From Hygrocybe punicea (taxonomy: Eukaryota; Basidiomycota; Agaricomycetes; Agaricales; Hygrophoraceae), in assembly GCA_963556145.1 (NCBI GenBank), contig OY744471.1, positions 1,853,590 through 1,917,589 of the forward strand: DNA of 64,000 bases. The letters run 5' to 3'. A program made the position numbers and the translations under genes. Under the pieces are notes generated by a model that worked only from the letters and a program-made list of their open reading frames with translations, had not been told where the DNA came from and did no database searches. Position 1 is the stretch's first letter; the number at the start of each line of letters is the position of its first letter. Shown one piece after another: positions 1 to 9,134 of this stretch.

Positions 1-1744
1 ACTCGGGTGACCAATGGGAAAGGATTGGGGCGGAAATGAAAGCGGATTTCAAGTCATTGAAGGCGGAACGACACTTATCATCGAAATTCCATTGTAACCC
101 TTTACGAGTGAGCCGGGTAAGTGGAATAGTGATGGAGGAATAGTCCGGAATGAAACGCCGGTAAAAATTGGCGAATCCAAGGAAGGATTGAACATCTTTG
201 ATCTTCCGGGGTTCCGGCCAATCCTGGATAGTTTGGACCTTGGCAGGATCCATAGAAAGGCCTTGGGGGGAAAGAATGTAACCCAAGTATTCCACCGTGT
301 CAACGCCAAAAGAGCACTTCTCGGCGTTGGCATAGAGGCCGTGTTTCCGGAGTCGTCGGAGGACTTCGCGGACATGGTCTACATGATCAGCGGGGTCATC
401 GGAATAAATAAGGATGTCGTCAAGGTAAACAATGACAGAGACGTCAAGGAGGTCGGAAAAAATATCGTTGACGAAGTGTTGGAAGGCCGCCGGGGCGTTA
501 GTAAGACCTTCCGGAATTACCAACCATTCAAACGAGCCATAGCGAGTGCGGAAAGCTGTTTTCCACTCATCACCTTCGGCAATCCGGACTAAATGGTAGG
601 CGTGTTTAAGGTCGATTTTAGTGTAAATGCGCGCAGTCCGGGGAGCGTCGAGAAGGTCCGCCGTAAGAGGGATAGGATAGCGGTCCTTCCTCGTGATACG
701 ATTGAGTCCTCGGAAATCCACGCAAAGTCGAAGACTTCCATTTTTCTTCCGAGAGAAAAGAATGGGAGCTCCGCAGGGAGAACGGGAGGAGCGGACGAAA
801 CCCGCCCGGAGATTCTTGTCAAGGAATTCCCGAAGGGTCTCGAGCTCTAAGGGTGAAATAGAGTAAATCGGGCCAAAAGGAGGTTTTGCACCATCCTCCA
901 AATTAATTTTGAGGTCGTAAGGACGGTGTTCAGGGAGGTTCCAAGCCTTCGTTTTGCTAAAGACGTCAGCGAATTCGTGATACTCTTCAGGGATATTGTG
1001 AAGGTCCACGGAGGGTTCGGAGGACTCCGGAGGGCCGTAGCTTGCAGAGCGACCGGTGGCGTCAGGTAATCGGACTTCCATACGGAAGACCTGAGTGCCG
1101 GGTACTTTGCAACCACGCAAAAAGGCTTGAGCGCTGACAAAGGAGATGTCAGGCTTCGAGGCGGATGGTGAAGAAGGTCCAGGCGGAGTAGACGGAGAGG
1201 ACGGAGGTCGTACTGGAGGGTCCGGAAGTGGTGCCTCGCTAGGCACCGGAGTCGACAACGGAGGCGCGGAATCAGAAGAACGGAATTTAACGCTATGCTC
1301 GATCCAGTCAATCAACGGATTGTATTTGGCGAGCCAGCTATATCCAAGAACTGCGGAAACAGACGGATCCAACGGAGTGACCAAAAATTCTAAGATTAGA
1401 ATTTCACCAGTAGAAAAACGGACAGAGATAGATACACATTTGTCGATGATTCCACCGGAGGAACCATCAAACAAGCGGAGGCGTTTCGGAGCAGTAGGAA
1501 AAATAGGAAGATTGTGAAGGGAACAAAATTCCGGGTCAATGAAACAATGCGTCGATCCACAATCCACAAGGGTAACGATAAGCGTAGTAGAATGATAAAG
1601 AGAAATCGTCAAGGAATCGTTAGAAAGAGCGGACGCGTTGAGTTTTACTTCCGGTAGCGCACAGTCAGGTTCAACGCAGCCTACATCCTGTGCCGGAGTA
1701 TGCAGACTGCTCTCTATTTTTCCGGCTCCTCTAGAGAATCGGAA
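1..1744 (-). CDS. Ty3/Gypsy element 1 Pol, partial (protease, RT, start of RNase H)
   Basis: The frame is open on the minus strand from about 1744 to the window edge, so the C-terminal RNase H remainder and integrase lie outside. Translating it gives an aspartic protease motif LVDCGSTHC (near 1545-1575), then an RT with FSRKKNGSLRLCVDFRGLN (about 715-775), TKIDLKHAYH, and the catalytic box YLDD at 416-427, then NFYRRFIPDYS and the start of the RNase H region near 1-60. The order PR-RT-RH is that of Ty3/Gypsy Pol, which copies element RNA into DNA in Gag particles. The frame is -1 relative to gag and overlaps its end by about 31 nt, so Pol probably needs a frameshift. No stop is seen in this part. 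Its ORF lacks an ATG, as expected for a fusion product. Confident of family; the exact fusion point is inferred. Confidence 0.9.
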
Positions 1745-2892
1745 CTAGAGACCGGAGGTGCGGAGGAAGTGGAGGCGGCGCGGGCGGCAACGCGAGTGGA
1801 CGAATATTTGGCCTTGGTGCAATCCTTGGCCATGTGTCCGGCTCCTCCGCATATAATGCAGAGTTTATTGTCGATGCGGCGTTGACGTTCCGCGGGCTTG
1901 AGTTTACCATCCTTGCCTAGCTTATCGGCGTAGACAGGAGGGGTTTTCGGAGTGGTGGAGGAGGTACTACCGGAGTTGGTAGTTTTGGCAGGGGACTTCT
2001 TCTCAGAAGCTTTTTCGGTTGAAGACTTGGCCTCGGAAGTAGAGGCTTTAGCAGAAGAGGATCCCGAAGCGCGGGAAATCTCCGATTTCCGTTCCCAATA
2101 CCGGGCGTCAAGGAGTTGAGCCTTATCCTTCAGCTCGTAGAGGTTCTTTGGTTTCTCGGATTGGGCAAGTTGATCTTTGAGGCGATCCGGAAGTCCTCGG
2201 TAAAAAGAATGCCGTAAGGCACCGATGTCCCAGCCAGTCTGCGTAGCGAGACGATTGAAGTTGACGATATACTTCGCAATTCGTTGGTTATCCTTCATTA
2301 CAAGGTTTTCCAACTCGCTCTCGGCGCTACCTTTAGGGTCCAGAGGTCCGAAATTATTCTGCAACTCCGTGCAGAAATCTCCGTAGTCGGACATGAAGTC
2401 CGGCGGATAGGTATCGATATCTGGGTTCTCCAAAAGGTAAGGCTCGAACCACGCAAGTGCGATCCCTTTGAGGTAGGAGAGGGCGAAGTTGACTTTGGCG
2501 CCGTCCGTTTGGAAAGCGGTTGGTCGATCATTGAAGTTCAGTTGACACTGAACCAGGAAAGGGCGGAGTTTTGTCGGATCGGAGGCGTCAAACGTGTCCG
2601 GTTCTCGGACTTTGGTGCGTTGCTTGTCGTCTCCTTTGTTTCGGAGAGTAGTGGCTAGAAGAGCGATGGCCTCAGCAAGGTTGGTATCATCGCGATTAGG
2701 ATTGCCCGGTCCGAGAGGATTGTTCTCTTCGAAGACTGGGCGCGGAAACGGTTCGTGTCTCGGAGTGTGAGTTTCTTCTAACGGAGAGACCGGGGTTATC
2801 GTTGGGCGTTGGGATGAGGTGTTTGCCGGTCGTGTAAGTCGATAACGTGTGGGGGTTCTTCGTTGGGAGAAGCCTTGGAAAGACATGATCAA
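1714..2892 (-). CDS. Gypsy element 1 Gag with zinc knuckle
   Basis: A 392-residue ORF. Residues about 100-260 are Gag/capsid-like (FLVQCQLNFNDRPTAF, then LENLVMKDNQRIAKYIVNFN), and a CCHC zinc knuckle C-x2-C-x4-H-x4-C (CIICGGAGHMAKDC) lies near residues 340-355. A Lys/Ser/Thr-rich linker precedes the knuckle. Gag forms the particle and packages the element RNA. A second ATG two codons downstream (MSFQGF) is an equally good start. The ORF ends in TAG at 1714-1716, inside the -1 overlap with Pol. Both gag and the visible pol are uninterrupted, so this copy is better preserved than element 2, into which it appears to have inserted. Confidence 0.88.
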   Translation of the reverse strand: MIMSFQGFSQRRTPTRYRLTRPANTSSQRPTITPVSPLEETHTPRHEPFPRPVFEENNPLGPGNPNRDDTNLAEAIALLATTLRNKGDDKQRTKVREPDTFDASDPTKLRPFLVQCQLNFNDRPTAFQTDGAKVNFALSYLKGIALAWFEPYLLENPDIDTYPPDFMSDYGDFCTELQNNFGPLDPKGSAESELENLVMKDNQRIAKYIVNFNRLATQTGWDIGALRHSFYRGLPDRLKDQLAQSEKPKNLYELKDKAQLLDARYWERKSEISRASGSSSAKASTSEAKSSTEKASEKKSPAKTTNSGSTSSTTPKTPPVYADKLGKDGKLKPAERQRRIDNKLCIICGGAGHMAKDCTKAKYSSTRVAARAASTSSAPPVSSSDSLEEPEK

Positions 2893-2932
2893 ATGTAAAG
2901 GGAATACGACTCAAGAGTTGTTCAGAAAATAC

Positions 2933-3487
2933 TGTTAGAGGCGTGCAACTCCGGAAGGATCGGAGTTCTTCGGAGGAGCGGAGACGTCAACTCTTGAAGT
3001 AGGTTCACTACTTCCTTAAGTCGTATTGAGAAGACGTGGACGGAGCGGAGTTAGTCCGGAGTTCCGGACTAAGTATTAAGATAACTAATGAGCTTAAGGG
3101 AAAGCCTTAAGTTTGAGAGTGGGTAAGAAATAAGGAACTCAAGTTGATTTTCTGAACGGAGTTACAGAACATTGTAGTTCTAGTTATATACTTGGTAGAC
3201 TAATTGTCATGTCCTTGGAGACGTGAAGACAATATGAACTCCGGAAAGAGGACCGGAGTTCGGAAGAAAATAAAAGGGATAAAAGGTTGCTATGTACGGT
3301 GACAAGTAAACAAAGGGGAGGAAGAGAAAAGGAGGTCGGAGTAAACGGAGATGGGGAAGAATAGTAATTAACAAGAGAAGAACAATAACGTACGCGAGAA
3401 GATAAGATAAGATAAGATAAGATAAGTCGGCGGAAAAGTCCGGAGCGGAGTTCGTCGGAATCCGGCGGAGCTGCATGGGATATGACA
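2933..3487 (-). repeat. Probable 5' LTR of Gypsy element 1
   Basis: On the minus strand this stretch begins TGTCATATCC and ends CCTCTAACA, giving TG...CA termini. It sits directly upstream of gag. The upper boundary is supported because the plus-strand gag reading frame of element 2 resumes right after it (KLDQQWRCRQDQIRSMN). The lower boundary is less certain: position 2919 (TGTTCAG) is an alternative. A (GATAA)5 microsatellite lies at about 3402-3426. The partner 3' LTR is outside the window, so no TSD can be checked. Confidence 0.5.
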
Positions 3488-3980
3488 AGAACAGACGGTC
3501 AAACTTGATCAGCAGTGGCGATGTCGCCAGGACCAGATACGGTCCATGAACATAATGACAACGAAAACACGATATAATCCTGTTACAACTACAACTCCTC
3601 ATCCGCAGACAACAACACCTCGTCCCCAGTCAGAATCTGTACCAATGGACATTGACACCCGACGAACTCAACCGAAACAGCAAACGTTTACACGTTTGAC
3701 GGACGAACAACGACAAGAGTATATGAAGAAAGGAATCTGTTTTAAGTGTCGACAACCTGGGCATGTTTCACGTAACTGTCCAGAACAGCAAGGATGACAG
3801 CAAGTTCATTCAATGCAAACAATACCACAGACGACGAAACAACAAGAAGATGACGGCAAAGATGCCTGAATCGCAACATTGATGGATGAATTAGCAGCGT
3901 TGAAGTTGAAGCAAGAGGGTTTTTAAGGAAGCGACATGAAGCGCAGGAGGCCACGATCGCACAACTCGAGAATGATGTAC
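3488..3980 (+). pseudogene. Gypsy element 2 Gag C-terminus with zinc knuckle
   Basis: The frame is open from the end of the element 1 LTR: a basic segment (KLDQQWRCRQDQIRSMN), a Thr/Pro-rich linker, then a CCHC knuckle CFKCRQPGHVSRNC near 3738-3780. TGA codons interrupt the frame at 3795 and 3867, and the Gag-like text continues beyond both (QQVHSMQ; IATLMDELAALKLKQE). The N-terminal capsid part is missing because element 1 sits at its left edge. Such a tail normally leads into protease; here protease is 9.7 kb away because of inserts. From about 3980 to 4598 I see no recognisable reading frame. Confidence 0.72.
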
Positions 3981-4695
3981 TCATATGTAAACAATTCAAC
4001 AACGTATTCACCAAACTCAAAGTCCTCCGCAATGACTTGAAACAAACATAGAAACTGTCATGAAATACATCACCCCCATACCTTTTTTCCAAATACCACT
4101 TATTTTCATGACGATCTTTGACAGATTGTCAGAAAAACCCTTACGATTTACACACCCTGCAGAGCGGGGGAGACATTACATTCACAAACCCCTGGAAGGG
4201 GCACCAGACCAGATACAAGTACAAATGACACGATTACACTATTCTACAGTAATCGCATCTGAGACTGACGACCCCGACTCTTGCAACTGGATGCGCATGT
4301 CGTCCAGGAACTGCTCAACCTCCCTTTCCAAAGATCTCTCAATCGCTGTGCGAAAAACGACCATAAACCTCGATGCTACCCCGAATGGCAGGGAAACCAG
4401 ACTCACAATAAGTCAAGTCTCCGACCGGCTCCGGAGAAGGACCCATCAGGTCCTCAGACGAGGAGCCCCAGCTCACTGTGACTAATGGCGGTATCTTGGG
4501 GGACGACTCCTCCGACCTCCATGCATCATCCAGTTCTGGAACAAAGACTCAATCAGAAGACCCCAGACGATCCATCGACCAAAACACTCACGATACGGTG
4601 TAGTAGTTGTGCCTGGTCAGTCACGTGATCAGGTTCCCACGGTTTGACCTAGTCAGTAGCCTTCCAGATGTAGTAGTCAGTCCATCCTTCCTATC

Positions 4696-6209
4696 CAGCG
4701 TTGTCGTGGCTGCAGTCCGACTGAGTCATGCGCTGACTTGAGTCGCGCTGTCGAAAATCATCCGACTTAGTCAAGGGTCTGTGAGAAACTGCCAAAAGAA
4801 GTAATCCGTCGGGCATGGTCTGGTGTACGGGGCATATTAACTGCGCAGCGTTGAGGGAATATACAATTGTCAAGGATTATAAGCCACGGCATTAGCCCAA
4901 GCAACAACCTTCACATCTTCCGTGCATCACCGCCATTGTCCGAACATAGGGCTATTATAAGAAGGCCAAATGTATCCTGGCTCCACTGAATATCTTCGGT
5001 TACCAACTTCAACAGAGCCTCGCCACTCTTGTTATCCGCAGAAACATCATGCGTACGCATCAAGTAAGGCTGTGATTGATCCAAATCAGTAAATTCAACA
5101 ATTAAAATGCTCGCCGACGGACCTCAGAGGCAACTGATACCATCGAGGCTACGATGGATTGCTTCGCCTTGTTCTTCCATCCATCTGTCGTGAAAGTTGC
5201 CAACCTCCCTCGCAGCTTCAGTTTTAATCTACCTTCAACCTTTGTGGCCTCTCGATCGAGGATCGGACCCGACAAAGTCCGTCGATCCGGGACAACAGCG
5301 CCTGGTATCAATTTCTCGACAAAGAGGTGCATCTGTGGGTTATTTGCGGAGTTCCACGGGGCACGAATGGCAATCAGATGTTTGCAGACATCTTCGCAAA
5401 AATCTGACTGCATGGCGGTGGTCCACAGTGGTCCACTCGAAAGCGGCGAGTCTTCATAGACACTTGATGTGCGCTTGCGTTTGGGTGCTGGTTCAAAATT
5501 CCGTGATGTAGGCAGCAGTAGAGGGCTCGGAAGTGGTGATGGCATAGCTGAAATAGACAATGCACTAGGCTGTAACGTGTGAGACCAGCTTGCTGAATGC
5601 GAGAGACGCCGGGACGGTTGAAGCATCGTGGACTCGGCAGCAGCAGCTACGGCTCTCGCAGCCTGGGCATGAGCTCTAGTTGCTGGGTCAACATATGTAC
5701 ATTTGCAGAGGTGCGGCACCATGTTTTGCTTCGGTTTCCCTGCCATTGGTGGGCAGTTAATCCATGCTAGCCATTGTCATGGATTAAGATTGAAATTCTT
5801 TGAATTATAAGAGGTACCTTGTGCTTCGATCTCTGCAGGTGTCCGGCCTTGAACCATACTAATGGCAACTGCAACAGTTTCGTTTCCTTGGATGAGGTTG
5901 CGGTGGTATGCCAAGCATCAGTTACACCAAGCATTCTTGTTTGAGTTGTTGTTCCGATAAAAAGATCCATCTGTAGAAAAGTGCTCCCACGACCAGTGGG
6001 ACATGTCTGGGGGGGACGGTGGAAGAACACATGAAAAATGACATTGATATATTCAATGTACACGAGTGGTATGCGAGGAGGGGTCGTGCACCGGCATTGC
6101 TGTCGCTTATCCCAAAAAGTCTGACTCGCACGACTAAGTTCAGTCAGCTTGCGTGACTGTCCTGACTTGACTACTGTGACTCGCGGTCAGACTGACTTGT
6201 ACAACACTG
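4696..6209 (-). mobile_element. hAT element 1 (1514 bp, deletion derivative)
   Basis: Termini are CAGCGTTGTCGTGG on the left and CTTGTACAACACTG on the right (reverse complement CAGTGTTGTACAAG), so both ends carry the CAG(T/C)GTTGT type seen in hAT elements. An 8-bp TSD TTCCTATC lies at 4688-4695 and 6210-6217. The uninterrupted target exists at 7919-7926, so the insertion is proven within the window. The element holds only the N-terminal part of a transposase on the minus strand. Confidence 0.93.
4870..5746 (-). pseudogene. hAT transposase, N-terminal fragment
   Basis: The main ORF (5102-5746, 214 residues) has an Ala/Ser-rich N-terminus, then FVEKLIPGAVVPDRRTLSG and TFTTDGWKNKAKQSIVASM, the hallmark start of the RNase H-fold catalytic region of fungal hAT transposases (the D of DGWKN is the first catalytic acid). 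Below 5102 a degenerate continuation still reads ALCSDNGGDARKM, the second-acid region, but has frame breaks. The C-terminal two thirds, including the dimerisation domain, are absent. The element is therefore non-autonomous. Family assignment is by motif recall. Confidence 0.75.
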
Positions 6210-6264
6210 TTCCTATCCAGTCGACCTTTCCCTCGAGTCCTGCGTGAGCCCCCGGAGTGGTACC

Positions 6265-7829
6265 TCGGTACCACTCCAACGTGGTGATGAGAGTGTTTTT
6301 CGACCCACGCACCTCTTTTTCTCTCGGTTTCTCACTCCTGACGTTTTTTTTCTCGCGAGACGACCTTTGTTTGGCCTCACCACCCCTGCTGCGCGACGGC
6401 GCATTTTCCCTTCATTCACGGCCGTACCTCAGTTGCGTTACCCCCCGGCACCCTTGCTCAGTCCACCAGGGCCCTGCGTCGACCATTGTTGACCCAGAAA
6501 CGCGGACTCAACCCTTTTTGAGCACCCAAAAGCCCCAGGCCACGCCACCCGCGTTCGCGCCCCGTTTCCTCTTCTCAGACCAAGGACGGCCTCTCAAGCT
6601 TTCCTTCAACGTCTTACGGCCCCCATTCTGCCCCACGTCGTCCCAGGAACACCATCGACGTCCATTTTTGATGCCCAACGGCCACCCGTGTACAGCCGCG
6701 TCACCACCTTTCGACCCCCCCATATTTTAGCGTTCCCCGGCCCACTCGTATCCATCCAGGCCCCTGCGTTCACGCTCGACGACCCGGTGCCCACGTTCTG
6801 CTCGAAAGAACCCCCCGTTGCCATCCATTTTGGATACCCAAGCCCCTGCCACGTCATCACCTTCAACCCCCCGCTTTTCGTATGTCCTGTTCCCAACCCA
6901 CGTTCGTTCAATCCCCCGCGCCCTCGTTCCACCGGCCAGGACACCCCGTTCACCTCCATTGCGCCAAACGAGCCCCCGCCGTTGTTTTCAGACACCCGGG
7001 CCACGGGCCACGTCACCATCGCACGGCCCCGTTCTGCCAACACACCCAGCCCCGGACCGACTCACGAAGCTCGCGGCCCACCCGTTCACCATCCCGGAGC
7101 ACCCCACCTCAATCCAATACCACCGTGCCCACCGTTCCCAGACCCCCACTGCGTTCCGCCACGTCACCATCTCTCGGCCGGATTCTTGCACCATACCCGG
7201 CTCCTCGAGCCCTCATTCAGCTCCCCGTGACCTCGTCTCGACCCTGGCGACTTCCCCGACCCGTAGGGACCCAAACGAGTCACCGCCGCGACCACTTAGC
7301 ACCCCAGCGCTAGTCCCCTCGTATCGAGAATCCCCGATGCCACCGCATGGCCCAATGCACCCGTACGTTTTCCCTTTCCCCCGTTTACACCATACCTTGT
7401 CCCGTCCCATCCCTTTTCCCCACCCTCGACATTTATTGGATATTCGACCTATCTACAAACCATCACTGCTCGACAGCACCGTACCTATTTACTTTTGCAC
7501 GAACCACCCAGTCTATTTTCGGATCACAAGAACTCACACCCTGGGCTACAAGAACTTATGGTTTTGAACGTTTTTATCCTACCCTGCGATGTGAGTCCCA
7601 GAGGCATTCGAGGATGGAGGAGCAGAGTAGAGTTACAGTTTGGTCATCTACCACCCCCAACGATCTTGGAGGACGATATGGTCCCGCCTCACGTATAAGG
7701 CCCGGGGCATCGTGAGGGACTGGGAGTCGTGACTGGAGAGTTTTTTTCTTGGTCAGTTTTGTTTTGCTTTTTGTTTTCTTTTAGTAGCGGTATGGTGACG
7801 AGGACGTCACCATGAGGAGGAGGGGCACT
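6265..7829. other. Internal region of the LTR-flanked element, no gene recognised
   Basis: Strongly C/pyrimidine-rich on the plus strand. Long overlapping ORFs in several frames are Pro/Ser/Thr/His-rich and look like a by-product of composition. No conserved domain was seen. A short palindrome (GGAGTGGTACCTCGGTACCACTCC, 6254-6277) straddles its left edge. The right end carries the candidate polypurine tract. Confidence 0.6.
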
Positions 7830-7973
7830 TGTAGTAGTTATGCCTGGTCAGTCACGTGATCAGGTTCCCACGGTTTGACCTAGTCAGTAGCCTTCCAGAT
7901 GTAGTAGTCAGTCCATCCTTCCTATCCAGTCGACCTTTCCCTCGAGTCCTGCGTGAGCCCCCGGAGTGGTACC
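7830..7973. repeat. Right direct repeat (LTR), intact
   Basis: An uninterrupted copy of the repeat at 4599-6264. It preserves the empty hAT target site (7919-7935). Confidence 0.7.
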
Positions 7974-8915
7974 GAGGCAACGGGTTGGCCAGTAGCTGGT
8001 ACAAAAGGACCTTGTGTACCTTAACCAGCGGGCAACACTCTGTGCGATGCCTCGCCTTCCCGCAAGCAAAACACCGACCCAAAGCCCAATAGAGATCCCG
8101 ATCAGAAGCCGAGAGTTGAATGAGGTGGTGGAACATATAACAATTAACCTTAATAACTGAGGTTGGGGAGAAGAGCGAAGAAGCCTTGAAGAAAGTGACT
8201 TGGTGATAAGGGTGGAGACACATCGCATTTCTGCAGGACAAGCATGCAGAAACCACCAAGCTTTATACACAACCAAGAAGACCCTATCACCAAGAACAAC
8301 TTGCCGGCAACTGCCAGCAAGACTCACACATGACCAGACGTTCAAACTCCACTTTCTATCAGACGACACCACTCTTCCAATCACTCACACAAAGACAATA
8401 AACGCCTCACTCTCACCATCACCACCCACGCCTGTCAAAGACTGAATCATGACACCGTCAATCGTCGCCGCCATTATCGCTATCATTATCGTGTATGCGT
8501 TCCTCCTCGCAACAATAATCCGAGGAGTATGACGAATCCATGGGGTGATTGACCCCGAGATCCCCCTATCGACATTCGAGGTGTTCTGACCTCCCACAGT
8601 CTGCAGCAATGACACGTCACACGGCAGCAACGACAACAGCGAATCAGATCGCCGAAGTGACACGTCCTCTCACGAACCTGCTCATGACACATCAAGCCGG
8701 GATCACACAACTGTGGATCACACCGGCATCGCAGTTCCAGCGATGATGAATGCAAGGCACTGCAGTACGGCTGACATGTCTACTCACAGAACAACTAGGA
8801 GTGAGTCAATGCCTATACGACTCAAGGAGACTGCGGGGGGGGACGAAGGGTATAAAAGACGTCAAACAAAGAGCACGTAGATCCTAACTTTGACCTCTTG
8901 TACCTCTCCTAGCAG
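7974..8915. other. Relict between two inserts; possible gag knuckle and short hydrophobic ORF
   Basis: On the minus strand about 7974-8110 reads LGRCFACGKARHRTECC, a CCHC-like pattern resembling a Gag zinc knuckle, but the ORF continues through the LTR copy and is probably relict or chance. On the plus strand 8449-8532 encodes a 27-residue peptide with one strongly hydrophobic segment (VAAIIAIIIVYAFLLATII), stopped by TGA and followed by readable text (RIHGVIDPEIPLSTF). Nothing else is recognised. 8880-8915 joins 13415 onward once the 8916-13414 insert is removed. Confidence 0.35.
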
Positions 8916-9134
8916 TGGGGTTGGGCAATACTGTACTGTGACGCGGCAGCGTGACGTAACGGGCTGTGACACGAAGCGTGACAAATGGTGACCCACTGCA
9001 TGATTGGCCTCGGAAATGGCGAGAACTTGGCTTTTTGTTGCCATTTAAAATGTATATACATCATAGACACTTCAGGGATACTTGTGCATAAAATTGGAAG
9101 CTGATATAGTATAGAAAACAAAGGAAATTTTACA

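Larger units (their letters stand above)
4599..6264. repeat. Left direct repeat (LTR) interrupted by hAT
   Basis: Halves at 4599-4695 and 6218-6264 join into the same sequence as 7830-7973 once the hAT element and one 8-bp TSD are removed. The joined junction TTCCTATCCAGTCGACC is present intact at 7919-7935, which fixes the hAT boundaries. Confidence 0.7.
4599..7973. mobile_element. LTR-flanked non-coding element (TRIM/LARD-like)
   Basis: Two direct repeats of about 144 bp flank an internal region of 1565 bp. The left copy is 4599-4695 plus 6218-6264, split by a hAT element; the right copy is 7830-7973. They differ at one position in the parts compared (TGTAGTAGTTGTGCC versus TGTAGTAGTTATGCC). 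A purine-rich tract just before the right copy (about 7812-7825, GAGGAGGAGGGG) looks like a polypurine tract, supporting plus orientation. The right edge of the repeat is not TG...CA clean and I could not find a perfect TSD (TACGG left, TACCG right is the best). No RT, integrase or gag is present, so if it is a retroelement it moves in trans. Confidence 0.55.

Noticed and set aside
188..1517. Plus-strand ORFs of 60-130 codons at 188-592, 593-850 and 1146-1517
   Set aside because: They are antisense shadows of the Gypsy Pol frame, whose RT and protease motifs are unmistakable on the minus strand.
6257..7567. Overlapping Pro/Ser/His-rich ORFs of up to 249 codons
   Set aside because: Three plus-strand frames and some minus frames are open at once, a result of C-rich composition. 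No domain or start context favours one.
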